64,000 bases of DNA from Chloroflexota bacterium (GCA_023389575.1 JAEWEG010000052.1:15367-79366); one strand, 5' to 3'; shown: positions 26,264 to 35,864, counted from the first letter of the stretch. A program made the numbers and translations. Notes: generated by a model not told the origin, from the letters alone.

Positions 26264-27868
26264 GTGCCAGAAATCTCCAATGGTCTTGCCTTCGGGCTGC
26301 TCATCATCCCCGTCCTCGCCTTCCTCATCCTCATCCACGAGTTCGGACACTTCTTCGCCGCGCGCAGCGTCGGGGTCCAGGTCGAGGAATTCGGCCTCGG
26401 CATTCCCCCGCGAGCCAAGGGCTGGCGCCGAAACGGTGTGCTCTGGTCTCTCAACTGGATCCCCTTCGGTGGCTTCGTCCGGGTCAAGGGCGAGGACGGC
26501 AAGGACATGTCCGAAGGCTCGATGAACTCGAAGGGACCGCTCCAGCGCGCCTTCTTCCTCGCCGCCGGATCGGCCATGAACTTCCTGGCCGCCATCATCC
26601 TCTCCATCGTTATCGTCGCCTTCCAGGGCGTGCCAGACGGCAGCAGCAACATCTACATCGCGAATGTCGTCGAGCAGTCGCCGGCCGAGGGAGCGGGCTG
26701 GCTTCCCGGCGATTCCATTTATGCCGTGGACGGCGAGGTGATCACGGGCTCCAGCCAGTTGCAGGCGGCCATTGGCGACCGCGCCGGTCAGGAGATAAGC
26801 GTCACTGTCCGCCGGGGCGACGAGTTGATTGAAACGACGGTCGTCCCGCGCGAGAACCCGCCCGCCGGGCAGGGCGCGACCGGGATCGAGATGATCCAGG
26901 GCTCGCCATCCACGTTGAAGATCACCGGTGTCGATCCAGGATCGGTCGCCGAGTCGGCTGGCTGGCTATCCGGGGATCGCGTGGTCGCCATCGACGGGAT
27001 CGCCATCGAGGCGGAAGCCCAGGCTCGCAATCTCTTCCTTGGGGCCGCGGGCGAGGAGGTGACCGTGACGCTCGAGCGTGACGGCCAGACGATCGACTCG
27101 ACCTTCACCATGCCGCTGCCGGCGATCACCCTCACGCAGGTCCTCAATGGCGGCCCGGCCAGCGACGCCAGGCTCTATCCCGGCGACGAAATCGTCTCGG
27201 TAGGCGACCAGGTGGTCACCGATGCCCAGGCGTTCTCCGATCTCCTGACCGCGGCGGCCGGAACCAGTGTCGACCTCGGCGTGATGCGCGAGGGTCGCGC
27301 ACTGACCCTCCCGATCGAGGTGCCGACCATCCCGGAAGACAGCAACGCGATTGACGCGATCGGCGTCAACGGTCGCGTGGAGAACCCGTACGAAGCCATC
27401 GGCGCCGACGGTGTCATCGCCCGGACCTTCAAGGACGTTCCGGTCAGCCAGATCATTCCCGAGGGCTGGTCCCAGTTCTGGGAGATCACCAGCGGTACAT
27501 TCGGCGGCCTGCGCGACATGGTCACCGATGGCGTCGATCCGGATACTCTCGTGGGTCCGGTCGGCATGGGGCAGATGACATCGGAACTGCTCACCCAAAG
27601 CGCGACCCCGGTTTGGGTCACGCTCGCCCTGATCACCGTCGTCATTTCGGTCGCGCTCGGCGTGCTGAACCTGATGCCGCTGCCGGCGCTCGACGGTGGC
27701 CGGTTGCTGTTCGTGCTCATCGAGGTATTGCGCGGCGGACGGCGCATTTCACCGGAGAAGGAAGGTCTCGTGCACCTGGCCGGCATGGTCGTGTTGCTGG
27801 GTCTGATGTTCTTCGTCGCCTTCGGGGATGTCTCCCGCCTCGTGGATGGCCGGTCGATCTTCCCCTAA
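26264..27868 (+). CDS. rseP: RseP-type site-2 intramembrane metalloprotease with three PDZ domains
   Basis: M50 zinc metalloprotease that cleaves transmembrane segments (for example anti-sigma factors). HEFGH is at residues 25-29 inside the first membrane helix, and the third zinc ligand is in LMPLPALDGGR (Asp about 477). Between them are three PDZ-like repeats rather than the usual one or two: around IYIANVVEQSPAEGAGWLPGD, LKITGVDPGSVAESAGWLSGD and LTQVLNGGPASDARLYPGD (each cut to a core: SPAEGAGWLPGD, SVAESAGWLSGD, ASDARLYPGD). The GTG at 26264 directly precedes the first helix, with GGAG upstream. ispG follows, a common pairing. Confidence 0.92.
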   Translation: MPEISNGLAFGLLIIPVLAFLILIHEFGHFFAARSVGVQVEEFGLGIPPRAKGWRRNGVLWSLNWIPFGGFVRVKGEDGKDMSEGSMNSKGPLQRAFFLAAGSAMNFLAAIILSIVIVAFQGVPDGSSNIYIANVVEQSPAEGAGWLPGDSIYAVDGEVITGSSQLQAAIGDRAGQEISVTVRRGDELIETTVVPRENPPAGQGATGIEMIQGSPSTLKITGVDPGSVAESAGWLSGDRVVAIDGIAIEAEAQARNLFLGAAGEEVTVTLERDGQTIDSTFTMPLPAITLTQVLNGGPASDARLYPGDEIVSVGDQVVTDAQAFSDLLTAAAGTSVDLGVMREGRALTLPIEVPTIPEDSNAIDAIGVNGRVENPYEAIGADGVIARTFKDVPVSQIIPEGWSQFWEITSGTFGGLRDMVTDGVDPDTLVGPVGMGQMTSELLTQSATPVWVTLALITVVISVALGVLNLMPLPALDGGRLLFVLIEVLRGGRRISPEKEGLVHLAGMVVLLGLMFFVAFGDVSRLVDGRSIFP

Positions 27869-28019
27869 CCCACCCATTCGTCAGGTACTCACGGGGCTCT
27901 CCGTCGTACCATTCAGGAAGCAGCACGCGGCCGCCCTCTGGCCGCATCGGCCAGGCGAGGTTCAGCCAGCACCTGACTCCCGACCTCAGCCTGGCATCAT
28001 CCAAAGGACAAGGCTCCCC

Positions 28020-29201
28020 ATGGCACTTCTCGCTCCCCGTCGCAAGACCCGCGTACTCAACGTGGGCGATGTCGCCCTTGGCGGCGAATACCCGATTCGC
28101 GTGCAATCGATGGCAACCGCGGATACCCGCGACCCGGCCGCGACCCTCAGGCAGATCCAGGAACTGGCCGATGTTGGCTGCGAAATCGTCCGCATCGCCG
28201 TCCCCGACCGCAAGGCCGCGGCGGCGCTGCCCGACATCGTCCCCCACTCGCCGGTTCCCCTCATCGCCGACATTCACTTTGAGTACACCCTCGCCCTCAA
28301 GGCGCTGGACGCAGGTATCCACGGCCTGCGCCTCAATCCCGGCAACATCCGCAAGGAAGAGCACGTCCGCCAGGTGGTCGCCAAGGCCAAGGAACGCGGC
28401 ACGCCGATCCGCATTGGCGTGAACTTTGGTTCGGTTGCCCCGATGACCGAGGAGTTCGTCGATGAGATGGCCCAGGAGGGGGCGTCCCAGGTCGAACTGC
28501 GCGCCGAGTGGCTGGTTCGTTCCGCGCTTGGCCATATCAAGATTCTCGAGGACCTCGACTTTTACGACACCAAGGTCAGCCTCAAGGCCTTCGAGGTGCC
28601 GGTCCTGGTCGAGGCGTATCGCCGGTTCGCCCTGCTCCCGAACGACTATCCGCTGCACCTCGGCGTGACCGAGGCGGGCACGCCCCGCGCCGGAAGTGTC
28701 CGATCGGCCGTCGGTATCGGCACCCTGCTCGCGATGGGGATCGGCGACACCATCCGCGTCTCGCTGACCACCGACCCGACCGAGGAAGTCTTTGTCGGCT
28801 ACGAAATCCTCAAGAGCCTCGAACTTCGCCAGAAGGGCGCGACCATGATCGCCTGCCCGACATGCGGCCGCGTGGAGGTCGATCTCTTCACGCTCGCCAA
28901 CCAGGTGGACAAGGTGCTCGAAAAGGTCGATGAGCCGATCCGCGTCGCCGTCATGGGCTGCGTGGTGAACGGACCGGGCGAAGCGAAGGACGCCGATGTC
29001 GGCATCGCCTCCGGGGCCGGCAAGGGCGTCATCTTCCGCAAGGGCCGCATCGTGAAGACGGTCCTGGAAGAAGACATGCTCGATGAACTGACGAAGGAAA
29101 TCCACGCCGTCGTCGAGGACCGGCGCAACGGCATCTTCGATGAGCCGGAAGAGCACTCCAACGCCTACAAGCCGATGATTAAGCTGCAGGCCGTCTCCTA
29201 A
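28020..29201 (+). CDS. ispG: 4-hydroxy-3-methylbut-2-enyl-diphosphate synthase (flavodoxin/ferredoxin)
   Basis: [4Fe-4S] enzyme of the MEP isoprenoid pathway (also gcpE). Motifs: PIRVQSMATADTRD, VPLIADIHFEY, GLRLNPGNI, IRIGVNFGS, LGVTEAGTPRAG, and the cluster ligands in ACPTCGR and MGCVVNGPGEA. At 393 residues it is the common short two-domain bacterial form. The ATG at 28020 has AAGGA/AAGG upstream. It ends in a strong terminator. Confidence 0.96.
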   Translation: MALLAPRRKTRVLNVGDVALGGEYPIRVQSMATADTRDPAATLRQIQELADVGCEIVRIAVPDRKAAAALPDIVPHSPVPLIADIHFEYTLALKALDAGIHGLRLNPGNIRKEEHVRQVVAKAKERGTPIRIGVNFGSVAPMTEEFVDEMAQEGASQVELRAEWLVRSALGHIKILEDLDFYDTKVSLKAFEVPVLVEAYRRFALLPNDYPLHLGVTEAGTPRAGSVRSAVGIGTLLAMGIGDTIRVSLTTDPTEEVFVGYEILKSLELRQKGATMIACPTCGRVEVDLFTLANQVDKVLEKVDEPIRVAVMGCVVNGPGEAKDADVGIASGAGKGVIFRKGRIVKTVLEEDMLDELTKEIHAVVEDRRNGIFDEPEEHSNAYKPMIKLQAVS

Positions 29202-29223
29202 CCAGGAGCATCCCAATCCGAGG

Positions 29224-29259
29224 CCCCGGTTCCGGCTCGCTCGGGACCGGGGATTTTTT
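29224..29259 (+). terminator. Strong rho-independent terminator after ispG
   Basis: CCCCGGT (29224-29230) pairs with ACCGGGG (29246-29252), running directly into ATTTTTT (29253-29259). Confidence 0.93.
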
Positions 29260-29286
29260 GCGTGTCCCAGTCACGGGAACGACTCG

Positions 29287-29315
29287 TTTACGGAAAGTTC
29301 GGCTCGCGGTATCAT
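29287..29315 (+). promoter_or_regulatory. Promoter of the heparinase-like gene
   Basis: TTTACG (29287-29292), a 17-nt spacer, TATCAT (29310-29315); it immediately follows the ispG terminator and would give a leader of about 50 nt. Confidence 0.55.
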
Positions 29316-29370
29316 CCCGGCCTTGCCACAATCGGCCGCTCGATGGACCGCGCTTCACGTGGAGGGCCCC

Positions 29371-31263
29371 ATGAACCTCGCCGAACGCTTCCCGCTCGAC
29401 CTCGTTCGCCAGTCGCTCGTGCCGCCAGGAACGTGGACGCCCTACCCTCGTCTTTCCGACCGCGAGGGCTGGACCTCATTGCCGGACTCGTTCAGGCAAG
29501 CCCTCGTCGCCGCCGCCGAGCCGCTACTTGGAACCTCCTGGCCCGAACTCAAGGCCACCCTGTTCATGGAGTACCAGCGGAATGGCAATCGCCGCCGCTA
29601 CGAGATCGCGTCCTACAGGCGGCGTACGATGCTGCAACAGCTCGTCAACGCCGAGTGCGTCGAGAACAAGGGGCGTTTCGTCGATGATATCGTCAATGGC
29701 GTCTGGGCAGTCTGCGAAGAGAGCTTCTGGGACGTTCCCGCTCACAATCGCTATGTCACGATCGAGAATTTCGGACGTGGCGGTCCCCTTCCCGACACGC
29801 GGAACCCGGTGGTAGCGCTGTTCTCCGCCGAGACCGGATCGACGCTCGCCTTCGTCCACGACCTGATTGGAGAGGTGCTGGATAAGGTCGATCCGATCAT
29901 CACGATCCGCATCCGGCACGAGATTCGCGCCAGGCTGCTCGAGCCCTTCATGGCCCGCGACGACTGGTGGTGGCTTGGCCTGGTACAGGACGAAGATCAT
30001 CCAAAGTCGCCCAACAACTGGAACCCGTGGGTCATCAGCAACCTTCTGGCAATCGCGATGCTGATCGAGGACGACGAAGACCGCCGGGCCGCGCTTGTCC
30101 ACCGCGCGTTGCGGGGATTGGACCGGTTTCTGGACGGCTACCACGCCGATGGCGGCTGTGACGAAGGCATTACCTACTGGGAACGAGCCGGAGCCTGCGT
30201 GTTCGACTGTCTCGACGTTCTGGACAGCGCCAGCGATGGCGTGATCTCCGCGTGGGACGAGCCGTTGATCGGCGAGATCGGCCGGTACGTGTACCGGGCC
30301 CACATCGGCGGCACCTGGTACGTCAATTTCGCCGACGGTTCGGCCAGGACCGTGCCGGACCCCAATCTCGTGCGCCACTATGGCGAACGCATCGGCGACG
30401 AGGCGCTACGGGACCACGGAATCGCCTCGGCGGCGGAGAACTGGACGCGAGACCATGGATTCCACAGCTATCCGCGTGTCCTCCGGAACCTGTTCCACGC
30501 GATTGCAGAGCAGGATGCGACGGCCACATACCCGCTGATCGGCCAGAGCTGGCTGGACGGGATCGAGGTGATGACCGCTCGCGAGACGGAAGGCTCCGAG
30601 GATGGGCTGTTCCTGGCCGCCAAGGGTGGGCACAACGGCGAGAGCCATAACCACAACGATGTGGGATCGTTCATCGTCGGGCTCGACGGGCAACCGATCC
30701 TGATCGACGTTGGCGTTGGTGAGTACACGCGGAAGACGTTCAGCAGCGAGCGCTACGAGCTGTGGACGATGCAGAGCGCGTACCACAACCTCCCCACGAT
30801 CGACGGTCATCAACAGTCGCCCGGTCAGGAATTCGCCGCGCGAAACGCCCGCGCGGATCTGTCCGCAAACCAAGCGGAGCTCACGATGGATATCGCCGGA
30901 GCGTGGCCGAAGGACGCTGGCGTGGAGCGGTGGAACCGCGCATTCCGGCTTGAACGAGGCCCGAATCCTGTTGTTGTCGTGGAAGACGACTGGTCGCTGC
31001 GCCGGTCTCCCGAGAGCTTGATGCTCACTCTGATGGTGGCTGGAACGGTCCATATCGTGTCGCCGGGAACGCTGAGCATTGCTGGTCCTCGCCGGCCGCT
31101 GCTGGTCGACTACGATCCCGGCGCTTGGACCACGACCATCGAACGGATCGACATCGACGATTCGCGGTTGACGCCAGTCTGGGGCACCTTCGTCAGCCGC
31201 GTTCTCCTCACGGCCACCAACCCTGCCCCCATTGGACGCACGGCGATACGCATGCACGCCTGA
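29371..31263 (+). CDS. Heparinase II/III-family polysaccharide lyase-like protein
   Basis: A 630-residue protein with an N-terminal alpha/alpha-toroid (helical repeats, including the WNPWVISNLLAIAML and YWERAGACVFDCLDVL helices) and a C-terminal beta-sandwich beginning with the heparinase II/III block GGHNGESHNHNDVGSFIVGLDG (cut: ESHNHNDVGSF) and ILIDVGVGEYTRKTF. Such enzymes eliminate uronic-acid-containing polysaccharides. No signal peptide is seen, so it may act on imported oligosaccharides. GGAGGG precedes the ATG at 29371. It sits directly upstream of an oligopeptide/oligosaccharide-type ABC importer. The substrate is not inferable. Confidence 0.82.
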   Translation: MNLAERFPLDLVRQSLVPPGTWTPYPRLSDREGWTSLPDSFRQALVAAAEPLLGTSWPELKATLFMEYQRNGNRRRYEIASYRRRTMLQQLVNAECVENKGRFVDDIVNGVWAVCEESFWDVPAHNRYVTIENFGRGGPLPDTRNPVVALFSAETGSTLAFVHDLIGEVLDKVDPIITIRIRHEIRARLLEPFMARDDWWWLGLVQDEDHPKSPNNWNPWVISNLLAIAMLIEDDEDRRAALVHRALRGLDRFLDGYHADGGCDEGITYWERAGACVFDCLDVLDSASDGVISAWDEPLIGEIGRYVYRAHIGGTWYVNFADGSARTVPDPNLVRHYGERIGDEALRDHGIASAAENWTRDHGFHSYPRVLRNLFHAIAEQDATATYPLIGQSWLDGIEVMTARETEGSEDGLFLAAKGGHNGESHNHNDVGSFIVGLDGQPILIDVGVGEYTRKTFSSERYELWTMQSAYHNLPTIDGHQQSPGQEFAARNARADLSANQAELTMDIAGAWPKDAGVERWNRAFRLERGPNPVVVVEDDWSLRRSPESLMLTLMVAGTVHIVSPGTLSIAGPRRPLLVDYDPGAWTTTIERIDIDDSRLTPVWGTFVSRVLLTATNPAPIGRTAIRMHA

Positions 31264-31311
31264 ATGGCGCAATGTGTCCATGCCAGTTGACCGGCGCGAA
31301 CGAGCGAATCC

Positions 31312-31351
31312 TGCAACTTTAGTTGCAATGCCGATTGTCTTGTGATATAGA
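31312..31351 (+). promoter_or_regulatory. Promoter with overlapping palindromic operator
   Basis: TGCAACT (31312-31318), tt, AGTTGCA (31321-31327) is a perfect inverted repeat. Its right arm overlaps the -35 TTGCAA (31323-31328), which is 17 nt from the -10 TATAGA (31346-31351). The layout is that of a repressor-controlled promoter driving the following ABC operon, whose first ATG is 152 nt downstream. Confidence 0.65.
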
Positions 31352-31503
31352 GTGGATTCACGTGCAGAACCGAATATATCACGGCTCCCTGGAGTCCGGC
31401 TCAATCCCTGGTGTTTTCCCAGTGGTGTGGTCGGCGGTACCGTCAGCGGCGATGCATGTCGAGGATCCCGGAACGTTGTTCTCTCGCGCAAGGAGTTTGG
31501 TCC

Positions 31504-33477
31504 ATGTCGAAGGCTTCACCGGCAAACCGTTCGTACACGCGTCGTCGTTTCCTCCAGGTCAGCGGAGCCATGGGTTTCACCGTGGCGACCACGGCGGGTG
31601 GTGGATTCGCCGTAGCCCAAACCCCGGCCGTTCCGGCCGATCTTTCCCAGTCGCCCTTGTTCGATGCCGCGGATCTGCCCCCGGTGGCGGAGCGCATCGG
31701 AGGCATGCCGCTCGTCCTCGACCCGATCGACGCCGTTGGCACCTATGGTGGCGCCTGGCGCACCGCGCTCATCGGCGGCCAGGACACCGCCTGGCTCGAA
31801 CGAACCGTCAACTACGACAACCTGCTGGCCTGGTCGGTCGATTGGTCGGAAGCCCTTCCCAACCTCGCCCACGCCTACGAGGTGTCGGACGACGGAACCC
31901 AGTTCACCTTCCACCTCCGGCCCGGATCGATGTGGTCCGACGGCGAGCCGTTCACCTCGGCCGATGTCGAGTTCTATGTCAACAACGTGCGGAACAACGC
32001 CGAACTCAACCCGGCGCCCGCCGACAACCCGTTCACCATCGAGGTCGCCGACGAGGTCACCTTCACCGTGACGTTCGAACGGCCCAACGGGTTCTTCCTC
32101 AAGCGCCTCTGTGAAGCCGGTGGCGTCGTCTGGACCCGCTACCCAAGGCACTACCTGGAGCAGTTCCACAAGGACTTCAACCCGGACATCGACGCCTTGG
32201 TGCAGGAAGCCGGAGTCGCCGACTGGATCGAGCTGTTCCGCACCATGGGCGACGGCATTCCGGGCACGCCGTACGACGCCCGCTGGGCGAACCCGGACCT
32301 GCCACGCATGCACGCCTGGCGGCTCGTCGAGCCGTACGGCGAGGGCACCCGCGTCCGGTTCGAGCGCAACCCGTACTACTGGAAGGTCGATACCAACGGC
32401 CAGCAGCTGCCATACATCGATGAGGTGGTCTTCGACGTGCTCGAGGATCCCGAGGTTCTCCTGCTGCGCGCCGCCAACGGCGAGATCGACATGCACGCCC
32501 GTCACATCACGACCGATACGAACAAGCCCGTACTGGCCGAAAACCGGGAGAAGGGCGCGTATGAGTTCTTCGAGGTTGTGCCATCGTCGATGAACACGGT
32601 CGTTCTCGCGCTGAACCAGACCCACAAGAACGAGGAACTGCGCTCGATTTTCGGCAACAAGGACTTCCGCATCGGCCTGTCCCACGCCATCAACCGCCAG
32701 GAAATCATCGACGTGGTGTTCGTGAGCCAGGGCGAGCCATGGCAACTCGGCCCGCGGCAGGAAACGCCCTGGTACAACGAGACGCTGGCCAAGCAGTACA
32801 CCGAGTTCGACGTGGACCTCGCGAACCAGCACCTGGACGCGGTGTTGCCAGACAAGGATGGAAGCGGGATGCGGCTTCTGCCCAGCGGCGAGCCATTCAC
32901 CTTCGTCGTCGACGTGACCGCCGACCTCAACCCGTTCTGGACGGACGCCGCCAACCTGGTCATTGGCTACTGGAACGCCGTCGGCGTCAACGCCACGCTG
33001 AATCCGATCGACCGCTCGTTTATGTACACCCGCAAGGCGGCCAACGAGCACGACTGCGCCATCTGGGGCGGTGACGGCGGCCTCAACGACGCCATGCTCG
33101 AGGCGCGCTGGTACTACCCACATAACGACGAGTCGCTCTGGGGCATCGCCTGGGTCGTCTGGGCGGATCGCGCGGGTGGCAACCCGCAGGCCCAGGCGCA
33201 GGAACCGCCAGAAAGCATTCAGCAGCAGGAGGCGCTCTACACAGAGATCGAGGAGACGCCCGACGCCGCGAAGCAGGACGAGCTCTTCAAGGAGCTGCTG
33301 GCCATCGCCCAGGAAAACTTCAACGCGATTGGCATCAGCCTCCCGGCCATGGGCTACGGCCTCAAGAAGGTCAACCTGAAGAACGTTCCGGCCACCATGC
33401 CCGGCGCCTGGCTCTACCCGAATCCCGCCCCGTCGAAACCGGAGACCTATTTCTTCGAAGGCGGCCAGCAGGTTTAG
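31504..33477 (+). CDS. ABC transporter substrate-binding protein, family 5
   Basis: Extracytoplasmic solute receptor of the oligopeptide/dipeptide/oligosaccharide class (SBP_bac_5). A twin-arginine-like leader (YTRRRFLQVSGAMGFTVA, Arg 13-15) is followed by the mature domain with YEVSDDGTQFTFHLRPGSMW, SDGEPFTSADVEFYV, FERNPYYW and LSHAINRQEII, all typical. Ligand unknown; the heparinase neighbour suggests oligosaccharides, but peptides are equally possible. AAGGAG precedes the ATG. It is followed by two strong stem-loops before the permease genes, consistent with higher expression of the receptor. Confidence 0.9.
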   Translation: MSKASPANRSYTRRRFLQVSGAMGFTVATTAGGGFAVAQTPAVPADLSQSPLFDAADLPPVAERIGGMPLVLDPIDAVGTYGGAWRTALIGGQDTAWLERTVNYDNLLAWSVDWSEALPNLAHAYEVSDDGTQFTFHLRPGSMWSDGEPFTSADVEFYVNNVRNNAELNPAPADNPFTIEVADEVTFTVTFERPNGFFLKRLCEAGGVVWTRYPRHYLEQFHKDFNPDIDALVQEAGVADWIELFRTMGDGIPGTPYDARWANPDLPRMHAWRLVEPYGEGTRVRFERNPYYWKVDTNGQQLPYIDEVVFDVLEDPEVLLLRAANGEIDMHARHITTDTNKPVLAENREKGAYEFFEVVPSSMNTVVLALNQTHKNEELRSIFGNKDFRIGLSHAINRQEIIDVVFVSQGEPWQLGPRQETPWYNETLAKQYTEFDVDLANQHLDAVLPDKDGSGMRLLPSGEPFTFVVDVTADLNPFWTDAANLVIGYWNAVGVNATLNPIDRSFMYTRKAANEHDCAIWGGDGGLNDAMLEARWYYPHNDESLWGIAWVVWADRAGGNPQAQAQEPPESIQQQEALYTEIEETPDAAKQDELFKELLAIAQENFNAIGISLPAMGYGLKKVNLKNVPATMPGAWLYPNPAPSKPETYFFEGGQQV

Positions 33478-33490
33478 GCCCCGTCATTTC

Positions 33491-33586
33491 GCCAGCGGCT
33501 GGGTATCCAGTCGCTGGCGACCGTTTGGGACCGCATGACCGGCGCGGAAGCATCAGGCAATGCCCTGACGGCTTCCGCGCCGGTCA
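33491..33586 (+). other. Two consecutive intercistronic stem-loops
   Basis: First: GCCAGCG (33491-33497)/CGCTGGC (33512-33518) with inner CTGG/CCAG. Second: a 16-bp perfect outer stem, 33536-33551 (TGACCGGCGCGGAAGC) with 33571-33586, enclosing TCAGG/CCTGA. No T-run follows either. They sit between the receptor gene and the permease genes and fit mRNA 3'-end protection or partial termination. Confidence 0.65.
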
Positions 33587-33607
33587 CGACTACACGGGGT
33601 ATGGCCC

Positions 33608-34591
33608 ATGCTGAGCTATATCGTTCGTCGCATTCTCTACATGATCCCGACTCTATTCGCGATTTCCCTGGTCGTGTTCTTCATCATCCAGTTGCCACCG
33701 GGCGACTACCTCACCACCCTCATCGCCGCGCTCAGCAGCCAGGGGGAGACGGTGAACCAGGATGCGATCCTGGCGCTCAAGGACCGCTATGGACTCGATC
33801 AGCCATGGTATGTGCAGTACTTCTACTGGATGCGGAATATCCTCCTGCATTTCGATTTCGGCAATTCGTTCGAGTACAACCGGCCCGTCACCGACCTCAT
33901 CGGCCAGCGCCTGCTGTTCACGGTGATGATCTCGATCGGCGCGCTGCTGCTCACCTGGGCGATCGCGTTTCCGGTCGGCATCTACTCGGCGGTGCGCAAA
34001 TACACCCTCGCCGATTACATCCTTACCTTCTTCGCGTTCCTCGGCCTCGCGATTCCCGAGTTCATGATCGCCCTGATCCTGCTCTATGTGTCGTTCAAGT
34101 ACTTCGACCAGAGCGTGGGCGGGCTGTTCTCGTCGCAGTACGTGGACGCGCCGTGGAGTTTCGCCAAGTTCGCGGACCTGATGGCGCACCTCTGGATTCC
34201 GATCGTGATCGTGGGCGTGGCCTCGACCGCCGCCCTGATCAGGATCATGCGCGCCAACCTGATGGATGAGCTGAACAAGCCATACGTCACCACCGCCCGG
34301 GCGAAGGGCCTCACCGAGCACCGCCTGATCATGAAATACCCGGTCCGAATGGCGCTCAACCCGTTCGTCAGCACCTCGGGCTTCATCCTTCCCGGCCTGG
34401 TGTCGGGCGAAACGATCATCGGGGTGGTGCTGAGTCTCCCCACCATGGGGCCGCTCCTCCTGCGCGCGCTCCAGTCGCAGGACATGTACCTCGCCGGGGC
34501 GATCATCCTCATGACCAGCGTGCTCACCGTGATCGGCACCCTGCTCTCGGACATCCTGCTCGCGTGGCTCGATCCACGTATCCGGTACTGA
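33608..34591 (+). CDS. ABC transporter permease, DppB/OppB type
   Basis: A 327-residue inner-membrane subunit with six predicted helices and the N-terminal MLSYIVRRILYMIPTLFAIS signature of DppB-type permeases (cut: YIVRRILYMIPTLF). The cytoplasmic EAA loop is TTARAKGLTEHRLIMKYPVR (cut: ARAKGLTEHRLIMKYPVR), the contact to the ATPase. ATG at 33608. It forms the translocation pore with the next gene product. Confidence 0.92.
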   Translation: MLSYIVRRILYMIPTLFAISLVVFFIIQLPPGDYLTTLIAALSSQGETVNQDAILALKDRYGLDQPWYVQYFYWMRNILLHFDFGNSFEYNRPVTDLIGQRLLFTVMISIGALLLTWAIAFPVGIYSAVRKYTLADYILTFFAFLGLAIPEFMIALILLYVSFKYFDQSVGGLFSSQYVDAPWSFAKFADLMAHLWIPIVIVGVASTAALIRIMRANLMDELNKPYVTTARAKGLTEHRLIMKYPVRMALNPFVSTSGFILPGLVSGETIIGVVLSLPTMGPLLLRALQSQDMYLAGAIILMTSVLTVIGTLLSDILLAWLDPRIRY

Positions 34592-34644
34592 CGTCATGTG
34601 CTCCCAGGGGGTGCGTTTGCACCGGATTCCGAAAGGCTGGTCGC

Positions 34645-35847
34645 GTGCGGAACAATGAAGCATTGATTGACGAGGGGAACACCCCGAATGCCGGCGCCGA
34701 AGGCGTTCCACCGGTTGCGGCTGGCGCCGGGGACCAACCGGTGAAGCGGACCGAGCGGTCCGCCTATGTCGCCTCGCAATGGAAACTGATGTGGTGGAAG
34801 TTTCGCCGCCACAAGCTCGCGATGGCTGGACTGGTGATCGTGATCCTGCTCTACCTCGTCGCGATCTTCGCCGAGATGATCGCGACCCGCGATCCCGGCC
34901 TGGTCAACGCCGCCTACACCTACGCGCCTCCGCAGCGTCTCGGCCTGTTTCGGGAAGAGGACGGCGAACGCGTCTTCGGGCTCCACGTTCTTGGCTACAA
35001 GTCCGAAATCGACCTGGAGACGATGGCGCGCTCGTTCACCATCGATGAGGAGCAGGTTGTGCCGGTCGGGTTCTGGGTCAAGGGATTCGAATACAACCTG
35101 TTCGGCTTCATCCCGATGGACCGGCACCTGATTGGGCCGAAGGATCCCACGCAGCCGTTCTACATCCTTGGCGCGGACCGCCTGGGTCAGGACCTCTTCA
35201 GCCGGCTGATCATTGGCACGAGGATCTCGATGTCGATCGGCCTGATCGGCGTGACGCTCAGCCTGGTGCTTGGCATCGTCATCGGCGGCATTTCCGGGTA
35301 CTTCAGTGGCGCGGCCGACACGGCCATCCAGCGACTCATCGAGTTCCTCCAGAGCATCCCGGCCATCCCGCTCTGGCTGGGCCTCGCCGCCGCCGTGCCC
35401 GCCTCCTGGTCCCCGTTGCGCACCTATTTCGCGATCACCATCATCCTCTCCGTGCTGGGATGGACGGGGTTGGCGAGGGTGGTTCGGGGCCGGTTCCTCT
35501 CGCTCCGCGAGGAGGAGTTCGTCACCGCCGCGCGGCTCGACGGGACGGGCCGGATGCGGATCATCCTTCGCCACATGCTGCCCTCGTTCACCAGTCACAT
35601 CATCGCGTCGATCACGCTCGCGATTCCCGCCATGATCCTGGCCGAGACCGCGCTGAGCTTCCTCGGGCTCGGCCTTCGCTCACCGATCAACAGCTGGGGC
35701 GTGTTGCTCCAGGAGGCCCAGAACATCCGGTCCGTCTCCACCGCGCCGTGGCTGCTCCTGCCGGGCGTGATGGTGGTGATCGCCGTGGTCTCACTGAATT
35801 TCCTTGGCGATGGTCTCCGCGACGCGGCGGACCCCTACGCGACCTGA
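34645..35847 (+). CDS. ABC transporter permease, DppC/OppC type
   Basis: A 400-residue permease. An N-terminal cytosolic tail of about 45 residues leads to the first helix (LAMAGLVIVILLYLVAIFAEM), a long extracytoplasmic insert of roughly 110 residues follows, then the DppC block LGADRLGQDLFSRLIIGTRI and the EAA loop ARLDGTGRMRIILRHMLP. The GTG at 34645 has AAAGG 9-10 nt upstream. The insert between helices 1 and 2 is longer than in typical DppC. Confidence 0.9.
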   Translation: MRNNEALIDEGNTPNAGAEGVPPVAAGAGDQPVKRTERSAYVASQWKLMWWKFRRHKLAMAGLVIVILLYLVAIFAEMIATRDPGLVNAAYTYAPPQRLGLFREEDGERVFGLHVLGYKSEIDLETMARSFTIDEEQVVPVGFWVKGFEYNLFGFIPMDRHLIGPKDPTQPFYILGADRLGQDLFSRLIIGTRISMSIGLIGVTLSLVLGIVIGGISGYFSGAADTAIQRLIEFLQSIPAIPLWLGLAAAVPASWSPLRTYFAITIILSVLGWTGLARVVRGRFLSLREEEFVTAARLDGTGRMRIILRHMLPSFTSHIIASITLAIPAMILAETALSFLGLGLRSPINSWGVLLQEAQNIRSVSTAPWLLLPGVMVVIAVVSLNFLGDGLRDAADPYAT

Positions 35848-35864
35848 CGGAGGAACCCATCAGC

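Noticed and set aside
27717..29216. A 499-codon minus-strand open frame opposite ispG
   Set aside because: Shadow of ispG, which has all cluster-binding motifs on the plus strand.
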